A stretch of 63,768 bases of DNA from an uncultured Bacteroidales bacterium (GTDB lineage: Bacteria; Bacteroidota; Bacteroidia; Bacteroidales; JAUNSR01). How positions within the stretch are numbered: the stretch's first letter is position 1; each line of letters begins with the position of its first letter. The stretch lies in the NCBI GenBank assembly GCA_947074105.1, contig CAMTON010000007.1, forward strand, positions 1-63,768. The letters run 5' to 3'. Of the stretch, positions 7,980 to 16,098 are shown in pieces. The translations under genes and the position numbers were made by a program. The notes below the pieces were generated by a model, which made no database searches, was not told the origin of the DNA, and saw only the letters and a list, made by a program, of their open reading frames with translations.

Positions 7980-8831
7980 TCATTGTTTCAGTAAAGTCTC
8001 AGCGCACATCTTACCGAATCCATTTGCAGCCATCGGACTGTCGCCTGTAAGAAGTTTACGGTCAGCATGAAAGGCTCCTTTTACGTCATTATTAAGAAAA
8101 ACAACTCCGAGATCTTTCAGCTTTTTGCAGTAATGCCAGGATAACGGCCCCGGCAGATAACCTATTTCAGGTAGCTGATCATCGACAACGTCGGGGAATG
8201 AATTTATCTTGTAGTCTTTATAATGATAATTTCCCGGTTCTTCATTCAGAGCCGCTGCAAGTAGTTCTGCAGGCCCGTGGCATATAGCCATCATATATTT
8301 TTTAGAGCTGATAACCCAGTCAATGACTTTCTTCAGATCTTCATTAAAAGGCAGACTTATCAGAGCTCCATGTCCTCCCGGCATAAATACAGCGACATAA
8401 TCACAATCGGCTTCCATTCTTCCGGCAGCAAACTCCTGAAGACTGTGAGGTTTTTCCAGTTGCGGTTTATATTTGGCATAGATACCTTTTACTGCATCGT
8501 CTTCTGAAGGCATTGCCCACATTTCGAGTTGTACCGGTTTTCCGGTAGGAGTAAAGATATCTGCTTCAAAACCTGCTGCCTGCAGATGAAGTAAAGGAAC
8601 GAATGTTTCTACGGGATGATTTCCTGTTGAAAACTTCTTGCCATTCTCCGTTGTAAGATATTTATCTTCCGTGCATACTACCAGAATCTTTTTGTTTCTA
8701 TCCTGATTCGCATTTTCAAATACAGTAGAATCATAATCGGTTTTAGAAGATGTGAACAAAGAGAGCGAATATGGAGACGGCTCATAACCGATGCCGTCAA
8801 AAACGGGTTCTTTACTTAATTCCTGTGACAT
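7980..8831 (-). CDS. hchA: Hsp31-type chaperone / glyoxalase III
   Basis: 283 residues, the length of E. coli HchA. HchA is a cytoplasmic dimer that converts methylglyoxal to D-lactate and acts as a holding chaperone. The catalytic cysteine is C184 in MAICHGPAEL. The long N-terminal extension and the segment STGNHPVETFVPLLHL match the HchA subfamily rather than short PfpI proteins. It is a single gene with no close partner, and the third DJ-1-superfamily protein within 5 kb. Confidence 0.93.
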   Translation of the reverse strand: MSQELSKEPVFDGIGYEPSPYSLSLFTSSKTDYDSTVFENANQDRNKKILVVCTEDKYLTTENGKKFSTGNHPVETFVPLLHLQAAGFEADIFTPTGKPVQLEMWAMPSEDDAVKGIYAKYKPQLEKPHSLQEFAAGRMEADCDYVAVFMPGGHGALISLPFNEDLKKVIDWVISSKKYMMAICHGPAELLAAALNEEPGNYHYKDYKINSFPDVVDDQLPEIGYLPGPLSWHYCKKLKDLGVVFLNNDVKGAFHADRKLLTGDSPMAANGFGKMCAETLLKQ

Positions 8832-9007
8832 AATGATGTTGTTTCTGTTGATTATAAATATTTATTTCTCAGACCGAAGCCTTTATGACTTTCTTTTTTG
8901 GGAAAGCGTTTAATGTTCAGACATTGATATTTCAGATAACATCTTTATAAAGTATATGGTTTAGATTATAGAGCCATGAAAGTAATTATATGTAGAAAAA
9001 AATAAAG

Positions 9008-9721
9008 TCATATTTCATTAATTCGCTTAAAAACCTTTGCCCAAGCATGAGTGTCGAAAAGACAGCTTTCGGGCATAGTTTTCAACATCGTTTTGAATCT
9101 TGACATTGGAATAGAAAAGGTTAAAATATTTTTATCTACATAAGGTCTGGCCGAAGGATCGAAGAATCCTAAAAAAGAACGGTATCCGTTATTGATATTT
9201 TCATTAACAGTTTGAGTTATAACATTACTGCATCCTGAACCAAAAAGAGTAGATACGACATCAGGTTCATTTCGGTCATAACAGGCCCAGGTAAAAAGCC
9301 CGCTTAACACATCCGGCGTTGCCAGAAATATAAGGCCCTCTATTTCGTCGAATGAATCAAGTGTATCAATTCTTGCAAAATTCAGATAGGTATTGTCAGC
9401 TCTTCTGATTTCCATTGATTCAATAATATCTACGACTAATTCCGGGCTCTGCTTATATCGCTCTTTCGATGATACAAAATTTGGCACGAACTCAGGCATT
9501 TCAGAGTATCCGCAGTATAGTTTACCGCCACCACATCCGATATTATCAGCGTTAAGGCTAACCTTACCGCCTTCAGTCAGCAGATTTAAATGTTTGAAAA
9601 TACATCCGTTAGCTTTAACAGTTAATGAAACGGGTTCATTTGAATGCCATAAGGCAATTGGCAGGTATGGTTTATCTCCGAAAGCCTTTCGGAAATTATC
9701 CGTAAATTCTTTTATTGTCAT
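9008..9721 (-). CDS. DUF169 family protein
   Basis: 237 residues resembling the DUF169/COG2043 family: N-terminal LPIALWHSNEP, cysteine-containing loops (NIGCGGGKLYCGY), a central GLIFLATPDVLSGL and a C-terminal SIPMSRFKTML. The function is unknown. The cysteines could bind a cofactor or metal, but no clear site is seen. It stands alone between hchA and a lipoprotein gene. Confidence 0.75.
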   Translation of the reverse strand: MTIKEFTDNFRKAFGDKPYLPIALWHSNEPVSLTVKANGCIFKHLNLLTEGGKVSLNADNIGCGGGKLYCGYSEMPEFVPNFVSSKERYKQSPELVVDIIESMEIRRADNTYLNFARIDTLDSFDEIEGLIFLATPDVLSGLFTWACYDRNEPDVVSTLFGSGCSNVITQTVNENINNGYRSFLGFFDPSARPYVDKNILTFSIPMSRFKTMLKTMPESCLFDTHAWAKVFKRINEI

Positions 9722-9801
9722 ATCATTTAAGGTAATTCTCCAGAATGAATAAATCTATCAGTATTTACAAAGTATATCAGTTGAATTATAAAACTATATA
9801 T

Positions 9802-10257
9802 TTAAAGTATTTCATTAAGAATGACTTTTCCTGTTATATCGTTTTTCACAATAATCAATAGACAGGGAGTTATGAAATAAGACTGCTTTTCTCCCTTTAT
9901 AAATTTATATGTAAAAACGATTTCTCCGTCATTGTTTCTTCTTAAACTTACAGGAATAAGTTCTGTAGAATAATCAGTTGTTGGGTTGCTTACAGCTATA
10001 ACAAATTCTTTTGCAAAATCAATTTTTGTCGGCATTCCGTTCTTTCCCATAACTGCTGCTGCACCAAATAACTCATCAAATTCTTTTTGCGTCGTTATCT
10101 TAGGTTCAGAAATATCCGAAACATTATTCTTAAGGAAATATCTTTCAGCAACTATATATGGAATATCACTTTGGATATTATTTTGAGTAATGCCTGTTTT
10201 GCAGGATGACAAAATAAGAAGAGAGATAGTTATTATTAAAAATGAAAGTTTACGCAT
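9802..10257 (-). CDS. Putative periplasmic lipoprotein
   Basis: 151 residues with a signal peptide and lipobox LSSC (Cys ~19), followed by KTGITQNN, with no acidic surface-export signal, so it is probably retained on the periplasmic side. The middle segment IDFAKEFVIAVSNPTT vaguely recalls PrcB-like C-terminal domains, too weakly for a family call. It is a single gene. Confidence 0.65.
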   Translation of the reverse strand: MRKLSFLIITISLLILSSCKTGITQNNIQSDIPYIVAERYFLKNNVSDISEPKITTQKEFDELFGAAAVMGKNGMPTKIDFAKEFVIAVSNPTTDYSTELIPVSLRRNNDGEIVFTYKFIKGEKQSYFITPCLLIIVKNDITGKVILNEIL

Positions 10258-10394
10258 TGTATGAATTTTAAATTAGACGATAAAGATGATTTAAAATAAT
10301 TAGTAATAGTTCATCTTTGGGGTTTGGAGAATTAAAAATACAATTAATTATATATTTGTAAAAAAGGATTTTATATTTCTATTGTTTAAAACAC

Positions 10395-10433
10395 AAACAC
10401 CCGGAAGTCTATAAGTGAGACTTCCGGGTGTTT
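10395..10433. terminator. Bidirectional intrinsic terminator
   Basis: 16-bp perfect stem (10395-10410 / 10418-10433; AAACACCCGGAAGTCT) with a 7-base loop. It lies just downstream of the minus-strand acyltransferase gene. Confidence 0.85.
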
Positions 10434-10454
10434 TGTGTAAATTAAGATAATAAA

Positions 10455-11522
10455 TTATCCTACAATATATTTTCCTTTAGGCAGTTTTTGCAGTAACCAA
10501 GATAAAGCATAACAAGCGATGAAAGTTACCGTTGTTACTCCGAATATAGTTTCAGGAGTATTCAGATATGGTGCCAGCCATTTATAAATTAATGTAAGAA
10601 GCATATAATGCATCAGATATATTCCGTAACTCAGGCGTGATATTGAAGAAATGCATTTATAAATAAATCCTGTTCCGAGTGTGATTTTCTTGAAGACAAT
10701 AAATAAGGCAAATGTCATCATCGCACAGTTTGGAGTACAGAATCTCCATGGTTGTTCTACAATATAAGGATCGGCACTTGTCAGAGATAGGTTATAAAAA
10801 CCTGCTACAGATGTAAAATATCCAACCAAAAATAAAGGTATAGCGACTTTTAGAGTGGTGGACCAGTTCCAGTTTATATATGTTCGGATATAATGAGCCA
10901 TAATAAGATAACCTATATATCCGGCATTGTAATAAACCATGTGGAAATCATTCCAGCTACATTCACCGAAGACTTCTCCGTTAGGAACAAGAAGTTTTAT
11001 ATAGTTCATGAATGTGGTAAGGAACCAGAGGCAGAGAAAGAAAAGTTCTTCTTTTTTACCTACCTGTTTCAGCCATGGAGAAATGATCGGCATAAATATA
11101 TAAAGTCCGATAAGCATATAGATATACCAGAAGTGTATTGAGTTCTCTGTGAAGTTATAGAGGAATGTAGTAAGGTAATTTCTGGATTCGCTCCAACTTA
11201 TCTCGCCCCAGCTTAACGGAAGAAGAGAATATATCAGTGCCCAAACTATAAAAGGAATAAGTACTCTGATAAAGCGTCGTTTAAAGAAGTTTACAAGATC
11301 ATCTTTTAAAGGGATAAGAAGATAGGCTGATGTCATAACAAACAGCGGAACGCATGCCCTTAAAGCACTGTCGACAAAGGAAACCCATAAACGGTCGGTG
11401 TTATTGGCAAAACTTATTCCGTCGAGATTAAAATAAAATGCCTCACAAGTGTGTACCATAATTACCATATAGCAGGCAATGGCACGCAGATAGTCTAAAA
11501 AGACGATTCTTTCTGTTTTCAT
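10455..11522 (-). CDS. Acyltransferase 3 family membrane protein (OafA-like)
   Basis: 355 residues with about ten transmembrane segments. Members transfer acyl (often acetyl or succinyl) groups to surface glycans. The hallmark N-terminal segment FLDYLRAIACYMVIMVHTC carries the conserved histidine. The frame is open to an ATG at 11597, but the family alignment starts at MKTERIVFLDY, so 11522 is chosen (11531 is also possible). No sugar-assembly genes adjoin it, so the substrate is unknown. Confidence 0.88.
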   Translation of the reverse strand: MKTERIVFLDYLRAIACYMVIMVHTCEAFYFNLDGISFANNTDRLWVSFVDSALRACVPLFVMTSAYLLIPLKDDLVNFFKRRFIRVLIPFIVWALIYSLLPLSWGEISWSESRNYLTTFLYNFTENSIHFWYIYMLIGLYIFMPIISPWLKQVGKKEELFFLCLWFLTTFMNYIKLLVPNGEVFGECSWNDFHMVYYNAGYIGYLIMAHYIRTYINWNWSTTLKVAIPLFLVGYFTSVAGFYNLSLTSADPYIVEQPWRFCTPNCAMMTFALFIVFKKITLGTGFIYKCISSISRLSYGIYLMHYMLLTLIYKWLAPYLNTPETIFGVTTVTFIACYALSWLLQKLPKGKYIVG

Positions 11523-12114
11523 AAAATTCATTCTGTGTTTAATAATTGTTTTTATCGATACTGCATAAATAAATATGGCAATATCATTTATAATCAAAAG
11601 TGTTTTAATGCATTATAAAATGCATGGCTAAAGGCAAAGTAATTAATTGTGTTTTAGGTGTTTAATGTAACTTATTCTGATGTTGATTTAGTAATAGGAA
11701 AAATGATAAATATTATATTATGATGATGAATTCTGATATACCCTTACTGTTTTATCGAAATTAATTGTAACGAATAAAAAATATGGATTTTGACTTTGCA
11801 TATGCACACTATACTAAATATAGCAGCAAATAAAGGAATCAAAAGTCTATTGGATTTTTATTCAGTGTTTATTTTTAATAATTGTTAAGTTACGAAAGTA
11901 GCTTATAATTTAAAATCTTGCAATAATTAAAAATAATCATTCTAAAGCGGTATTAAGTTTTGTAGATATATTAATAATTGATTTACAAATGTATAAAAGT
12001 GAATTTCCGGTAATAAGATATAATTGCTTTTATAATTTAAACAAGAATAGGATATCGCAAAATATTATTTCGCAATATCCTATTCTTTAGATGTTTAATT
12101 TTATATCCTTAATA
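11523..12114. other. Long AT-rich intergenic region
   Basis: About 590 bases between two minus-strand genes. Apart from the inverted repeat at 12043-12087 there is no coding frame, RNA gene or repeat that can be supported. It probably contains the acyltransferase promoter and a leader. Confidence 0.6.
12043..12087 (-). terminator. Putative terminator of the 12115-12489 gene
   Basis: Inverted repeat with 13 perfectly paired outer bases (12043-12055 / 12075-12087, AAGAATAGGATAT) and further inner pairs, 28 bases after the stop codon. No strong T-run follows on the minus strand. Confidence 0.55.
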
Positions 12115-12489
12115 TCAGTTCTGTCGGTAAAAATTAAGCCCGTAATAAAAAATATAATGTTTATTTTTATAATAGACCGGAGTACTTCCTATATTGGAAT
12201 TAACAGTAATTTGGGAGTCTTCCAAAGTATAAGTACCATCGCCGACATTCCGAACTATAACTCCGTTTGAATCAGCAATGTCCAAAGTGAATTCACTTTT
12301 TCGGAAATTAAGTACATAATAATGCTGTTCTTCTTTATTAATCTGCACAGGCAGGACATAACGATCCATATCGATTTTCGCTTTCCATATAGTGCCGGCG
12401 AGTTCATTGTAATCATCCTTGTCGCAGGATAATAGTGAAATCATGCTTATCAGCAAACATAATATCGGGAATCTTAAAATTGCCTTCAT
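12115..12489 (-). CDS. Small surface-type lipoprotein, unknown function
   Basis: 124 residues. The signal peptide ends in LLSC followed by DKDDYNEL, matching the acidic surface-export pattern, so outer-surface display is likely. The mature part begins LAGTIWKAKIDMD, as in small lipocalin-like beta-barrel lipoproteins of Bacteroidetes; this is a resemblance only. It is monocistronic. Confidence 0.65.
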   Translation of the reverse strand: MKAILRFPILCLLISMISLLSCDKDDYNELAGTIWKAKIDMDRYVLPVQINKEEQHYYVLNFRKSEFTLDIADSNGVIVRNVGDGTYTLEDSQITVNSNIGSTPVYYKNKHYIFYYGLNFYRQN

Positions 12490-12636
12490 AATTGCTTGTA
12501 TAAATTAAAAAAATATCGGCTAAATTAGTTAAAAAATAAATCTCTATAAATAGTCAAAAGAATTTTAAAGAAGCAATATGAAAATTAAATATCACAACTA
12601 ATAAATATAGAATCTGATATTTTAAAAAATAATTTT

Positions 12637-13023
12637 TTATAGTGTAATTTCAATATAATTTCCTTCGGGATCCAGAACAGCACTTTCATAATATCCGTCT
12701 CCTGTGGTGCGTGGTTCACTTGCAATAGTAAAGCCATCGTTACGCAAGTTTTCAGTAAGTGAGTCTACTCTATCTTTATTGCCTACAGAAATAGCAAAAT
12801 GAGCAAGTCCTTTAAGTTTAAATTTTTCTTTGGAATCTTTCATATCCGGAATGTGCATCAATTCAATGCGGCTTTTACCTCCATCAAACGTTAAGAAATA
12901 AGAAGTGAAGTTTCTTTTTGAATTTAGATACTTCTCTCCGCAGCTTACACTGAAGTATTTCATATAGAATGAGCGTAATAAATCTATATCTTCTGCCCAG
13001 ATTGCCAAATGATCAATATACAT
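12637..13023 (-). CDS. VOC (glyoxalase/bleomycin-resistance fold) protein
   Basis: 128 residues forming one VOC domain made of two beta-alpha-beta-beta-beta modules (YIDHLAIWAEDIDLLRSFY and GLAHFAISVGNKDRVDSL). Candidate metal ligands are H5, E56 in RIELMHI and the C-terminal glutamate in GNYIEITL. Family members include glyoxalase I, dioxygenases and drug-binding proteins. It diverges from a Crp/Fnr-like regulator with a palindrome between them, suggesting shared control. Confidence 0.85.
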   Translation of the reverse strand: MYIDHLAIWAEDIDLLRSFYMKYFSVSCGEKYLNSKRNFTSYFLTFDGGKSRIELMHIPDMKDSKEKFKLKGLAHFAISVGNKDRVDSLTENLRNDGFTIASEPRTTGDGYYESAVLDPEGNYIEITL

Positions 13024-13060
13024 AGGGTTTATATTTTTAGGTTACAATTTTTATTGATCA

Positions 13061-13068
13061 CAAAAATA
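13061..13068 (-). promoter_or_regulatory. -7 element for the VOC gene
   Basis: The minus strand reads TATTTTTG (TAnnTTTG), 38 bases upstream of the VOC start. Confidence 0.45.
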
Positions 13069-13091
13069 AGTAAACTGAACCCGGTGTTAAA

Positions 13092-13103
13092 TGACGTACG
13101 TCA
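13092..13103. promoter_or_regulatory. Candidate Crp/Fnr operator palindrome
   Basis: Perfect 12-base palindrome TGACGTACGTCA between the divergent VOC and Crp/Fnr genes. Its centre is about 44 bases upstream of the start predicted from the -7 element at 13130. The position suits activation or autorepression by the neighbouring regulator. Confidence 0.55.
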
Positions 13104-13129
13104 ATTTCAATCTTTTTATTGGAAATATT

Positions 13130-13137
13130 TATATTTG
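13130..13137 (+). promoter_or_regulatory. -7 element for the Crp/Fnr gene
   Basis: TATATTTG matches TAnnTTTG, 23 bases before the chosen ATG at 13161, which favours that start over 13119. Confidence 0.5.
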
Positions 13138-13160
13138 TTATTATTATAAGTCTTATAAGT

Positions 13161-13730
13161 ATGGATATAATAAGGAAGATATCTGAGAAATACAATATAG
13201 TGTTCTCAGACGAATCAAAAGAAAGTCTTTTGTCAATATTGGATCGTAAAGAATTTGGAAAAGATGAAATAATACTGGAACAGGGGCAGATTAGCCGTTT
13301 TATGTATATCGTAGAAAGTGGTATTTTACGTCAGTTTTACTATAAGGACGGAAGAGATATTACAGAACATTTTTCAAGTGAAGGTAATGTTGTTACTTGT
13401 ATTGAATGTTTATTTTTAGCTGAACCGACAAGATTATTCATAGAAGCAATAGAGCCTTCCGTAGTATATATGCTGAATTATGAAAATTTAAAAAATCTGA
13501 CAAATTATCATTCTGATATAAACATGCTTCTCCGCTCTATACTGGAATATAAACTCATCATATCACAAAGAAAAGCTGATTCATGGCGATTTGAAAGTTC
13601 TCACGAACGTTATGAACGCTTCTGTAAAGATTATCCTTCAGTAGCTCAACGGGCTTCTTTATCCAGTATCGCTTCTTATCTTTTAATGGCACCTGAAACA
13701 TTAAGCCGTGTAAGAGCAGGAGTATTGTAA
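13161..13730 (+). CDS. Crp/Fnr-family transcriptional regulator
   Basis: 189 residues. The N-terminal cyclic-nucleotide-binding-like jelly roll has EIILEQGQISRFMYIVESG and the following FYYKDGRDITEHF; the residues that bind cAMP in Crp are not conserved. The C-terminal HTH is short (ASLSSIASYLLMAPETLSRV). The frame is open to an ATG at 13119, but that adds a hydrophobic stretch foreign to the family and lies upstream of the -7 box, so MDIIRKI at 13161 is chosen. It probably controls the divergent VOC gene. Confidence 0.88.
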   Translation: MDIIRKISEKYNIVFSDESKESLLSILDRKEFGKDEIILEQGQISRFMYIVESGILRQFYYKDGRDITEHFSSEGNVVTCIECLFLAEPTRLFIEAIEPSVVYMLNYENLKNLTNYHSDINMLLRSILEYKLIISQRKADSWRFESSHERYERFCKDYPSVAQRASLSSIASYLLMAPETLSRVRAGVL

Positions 13731-13792
13731 ATACAGATATGCATATATGTTTGTGTATGAAATGGATTTTTATATATAATAAATAAGATCTT

Positions 13793-14083
13793 ATGTTTAT
13801 TATTCAGATAATATCTCTGTGTCTTATAGCAATCGGATTAATATTATTTTTCTTTCCGAAAATAGTAAATACCGTAACCACAGTAAGAGAAGAAGATTCG
13901 GAGAAGCGTAAAAAAGCTGTTCGTCGTCTTTCTCTTGTTTTTATATGGAGCGGATCAATAATAATGCTTATCATATTTATCTTTTCACTTCTTGGTATTT
14001 ACAGAGGTGGTTTCACAGGATTTCCTATTTTTATTTTCTTCCCGTTTATTTTCAGACCTTCGGGAAGATCCTCCGGAAAATAA
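13793..14083 (+). CDS. Small two-helix membrane protein, unknown
   Basis: 96 residues with two hydrophobic segments (about 2-22 and 48-70) separated by a charged, basic loop (VREEDSEKRKKAVRR), and an aromatic C-terminal tail. No family is recognised. It follows the Crp/Fnr gene by 62 bases and may be co-transcribed with it. Confidence 0.55.
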   Translation: MFIIQIISLCLIAIGLILFFFPKIVNTVTTVREEDSEKRKKAVRRLSLVFIWSGSIIMLIIFIFSLLGIYRGGFTGFPIFIFFPFIFRPSGRSSGK

Positions 14084-14201
14084 TTACATTATCTATAATT
14101 ATAATAAAATAGATATCTGTAGTCAGCATCATTAAACAAAAAGATAAATCAATTGTATGTATCTTACAAAAAGATAATTATTACGGAAATAATCTTCTGC
14201 C

Positions 14202-15047
14202 ATGAAAAAAGAAAACAGTCAGTCCATAATATCAGAAATTGATATTAAAGGAATGTGGAAAACCAATGATGTACACTGGGATAATCTGGACAGCTCTGTC
14301 AATATTCTTGTAGGTACTAACGGAAGCGGAAAATCGACGTTTCTACGGATTATTAATAATGCGGTCTGTGGAAATACAAAAGAAATAAGTAAACAGATCG
14401 ATAGCGCAGAAATAAGGCTTGGAAGCGGAGAAAAAATAGAGTATGCGAGAAAAAAGAAAGAAATTGAGCTGCTCAGTTTCAGCAGGATAGAAGCTGATTA
14501 TATAAATATATTCGACACTCCCGTTACGACTAAAAGTGGCAAGTCTTCACTGTTTCATGCTCTTGACTCTATCATATATCAGAGACTGAAAGATGTGAAG
14601 AGCTTTACTGATTACAGAATGAAGATTCTTAATCCTGAGAATGATCTTCAGGAGATTAAAAGGAGGATAGAGTTGCTGTTCAGTGTGATTGACCGTTTCT
14701 TTGAAATTTCAGGAAAGAGAATAGGTATTACCGGTGATAATAAAATAATATTCAGATTTTCAGACAATGATAATGTAATAGAACCGGAACAATTGTCGTC
14801 CGGAGAAAAGCATCTTCTGATAATATTCTTCCGGGTTTTTCTTATGGAGGATAAACCTTATCTACTGCTTATGGATGAACCGGAATTGTCTCTTCATATA
14901 GAATGGCAGAATAAACTTATAGAAGCTATAAAAACTCTTAACCCTAACTGCCAGATTATACTTACAACTCATTCCCCCAGCATATTTGCCGACGGCTGGG
15001 AGGATAAACTGATATTTATGGAGGATATTATGAAAACAAATAAATAA
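14202..15047 (+). CDS. ABC-type/AAA_21 ATPase, AriA-like
   Basis: 281 residues of one ABC/SMC-like ATPase domain: Walker A GTNGSGKST (38-46), signature LSSGEKH (198-204), Walker B with LLLMDEPELSLH (catalytic E226) and switch histidine H257 in TTHSPSIF. There is no transmembrane region or partner permease. Ten bases downstream begins a DUF4435 protein. This ATPase-plus-DUF4435 arrangement is that of the PARIS phage-defence system, where AriA senses a phage trigger and holds AriB. The protein appears compact for an AriA, so it may be a divergent relative. The ATPase is certain, the defence role inferred. Confidence 0.85.
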   Translation: MKKENSQSIISEIDIKGMWKTNDVHWDNLDSSVNILVGTNGSGKSTFLRIINNAVCGNTKEISKQIDSAEIRLGSGEKIEYARKKKEIELLSFSRIEADYINIFDTPVTTKSGKSSLFHALDSIIYQRLKDVKSFTDYRMKILNPENDLQEIKRRIELLFSVIDRFFEISGKRIGITGDNKIIFRFSDNDNVIEPEQLSSGEKHLLIIFFRVFLMEDKPYLLLMDEPELSLHIEWQNKLIEAIKTLNPNCQIILTTHSPSIFADGWEDKLIFMEDIMKTNK

Positions 15048-15057
15048 CCGAAATTTT

Positions 15058-16011
15058 ATGACTCCTGAAAGAACAGCCCATTACAGAAATGTGGCAAAAT
15101 ATCACAAGGCATCATTAAGGTTGCTTAATATGAAAGCTGCGATACATGTCGAAGATAAGGATGATGAGGAGTTCTGGGATAAACTGCTTAAGAAAGTTTG
15201 TCCCGGCGACAGATTTCGTTTTATAACATATTCGCGTACCGAAAAAGGTCACATAGCAACAGGGTGCAGTGTATGTCTTCTGTACCGGGATTTTCTGGAT
15301 GATAAACTCGCAATAGCAATCGACAGTGATCTCCGATATCTAAGACAGCAAAACGGTATAAATGCATCTAATTATATATTGCAGACATATACATATTCAT
15401 TTGAAAATCATCTTTGCTTTCCTGAAAGACTGAGCGAAATAACAGAGAGGATTACCGGAATGAGAAATGATATTTTCAACTATGATATTTTTCTGAAAAA
15501 TTATTCCCGTGAGATATACCCTCTTTTCCTGATGTTTCTTTATGCTTCACGACAGCCACGGCATATTTTCCCTATGAATGAACTTAGAAGAGTGATCAAC
15601 ATGAATCTGTTTCATAACCGTATATGCAATAATGGAGAAAGTGTGATTGAATTGCTTAAAGAAGAAGTTCGGAAAAGGATGAAGACTTTAAATTTGATTT
15701 ATCCTCATTTTGATGAATATAAGGAAAGAATAAGATATTCTGTTTTGGGACTTAATGAAAGTAATGCCTATCTGTATATAAGAGGACATAATATATTCAA
15801 CCTGATGATATCTATAGGAAATGAAGTTTGTAATGCCTTAATGAAAAAGAAAAGACATTTATATATAAAAGAGGATAGGACAGATAAACCGAAATCATGT
15901 TTATATTATTCCGGACGATCGTTTAAAAATGAATGTATGAAAAATAATCTGAGATGGGATTATCCGGAAATACAAAAATGCCTTGAAGATATCTCTTCAA
16001 TATGGAAATAA
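15058..16011 (+). CDS. DUF4435 Toprim-like protein, AriB-like
   Basis: 317 residues. The N-terminal half fits the DUF4435/Toprim-like fold: the glutamate in HVEDKDDEEFW (E32) and the acidic pair DSD (D89, D91) after a hydrophobic strand (KLAIAI) are the expected metal-binding residues. In PARIS, AriB is the effector nuclease, released by AriA and active on host tRNA. The C-terminal half is alpha-helical and unassigned. The gene starts 10 bases after the ATPase gene, ends before a strong terminator and so forms a two-gene operon with it. Confidence 0.8.
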   Translation: MTPERTAHYRNVAKYHKASLRLLNMKAAIHVEDKDDEEFWDKLLKKVCPGDRFRFITYSRTEKGHIATGCSVCLLYRDFLDDKLAIAIDSDLRYLRQQNGINASNYILQTYTYSFENHLCFPERLSEITERITGMRNDIFNYDIFLKNYSREIYPLFLMFLYASRQPRHIFPMNELRRVINMNLFHNRICNNGESVIELLKEEVRKRMKTLNLIYPHFDEYKERIRYSVLGLNESNAYLYIRGHNIFNLMISIGNEVCNALMKKKRHLYIKEDRTDKPKSCLYYSGRSFKNECMKNNLRWDYPEIQKCLEDISSIWK

Positions 16012-16041
16012 CAATGAATCTCTTACAGCTGATCTTACCGC

Positions 16042-16098
16042 AAAAAAGGAAAACCGCCATTACAAGTTATTGCTCTGTAACAGCGGTTTTCCTTTTTT
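16042..16098. terminator. Bidirectional terminator between the defence-like pair and the HTCS gene
   Basis: 16-bp perfect stem (16042-16057 / 16083-16098; AAAAAAGGAAAACCGC) with A/T tracts at both ends. It overlaps the minus-strand stop codon of the sensor gene (16097-16099). Confidence 0.88.

Noticed and set aside
13119..13160. Upstream ATG for the Crp/Fnr gene
   Set aside because: The added hydrophobic residues are foreign to the family and the predicted -7 box lies inside this stretch.
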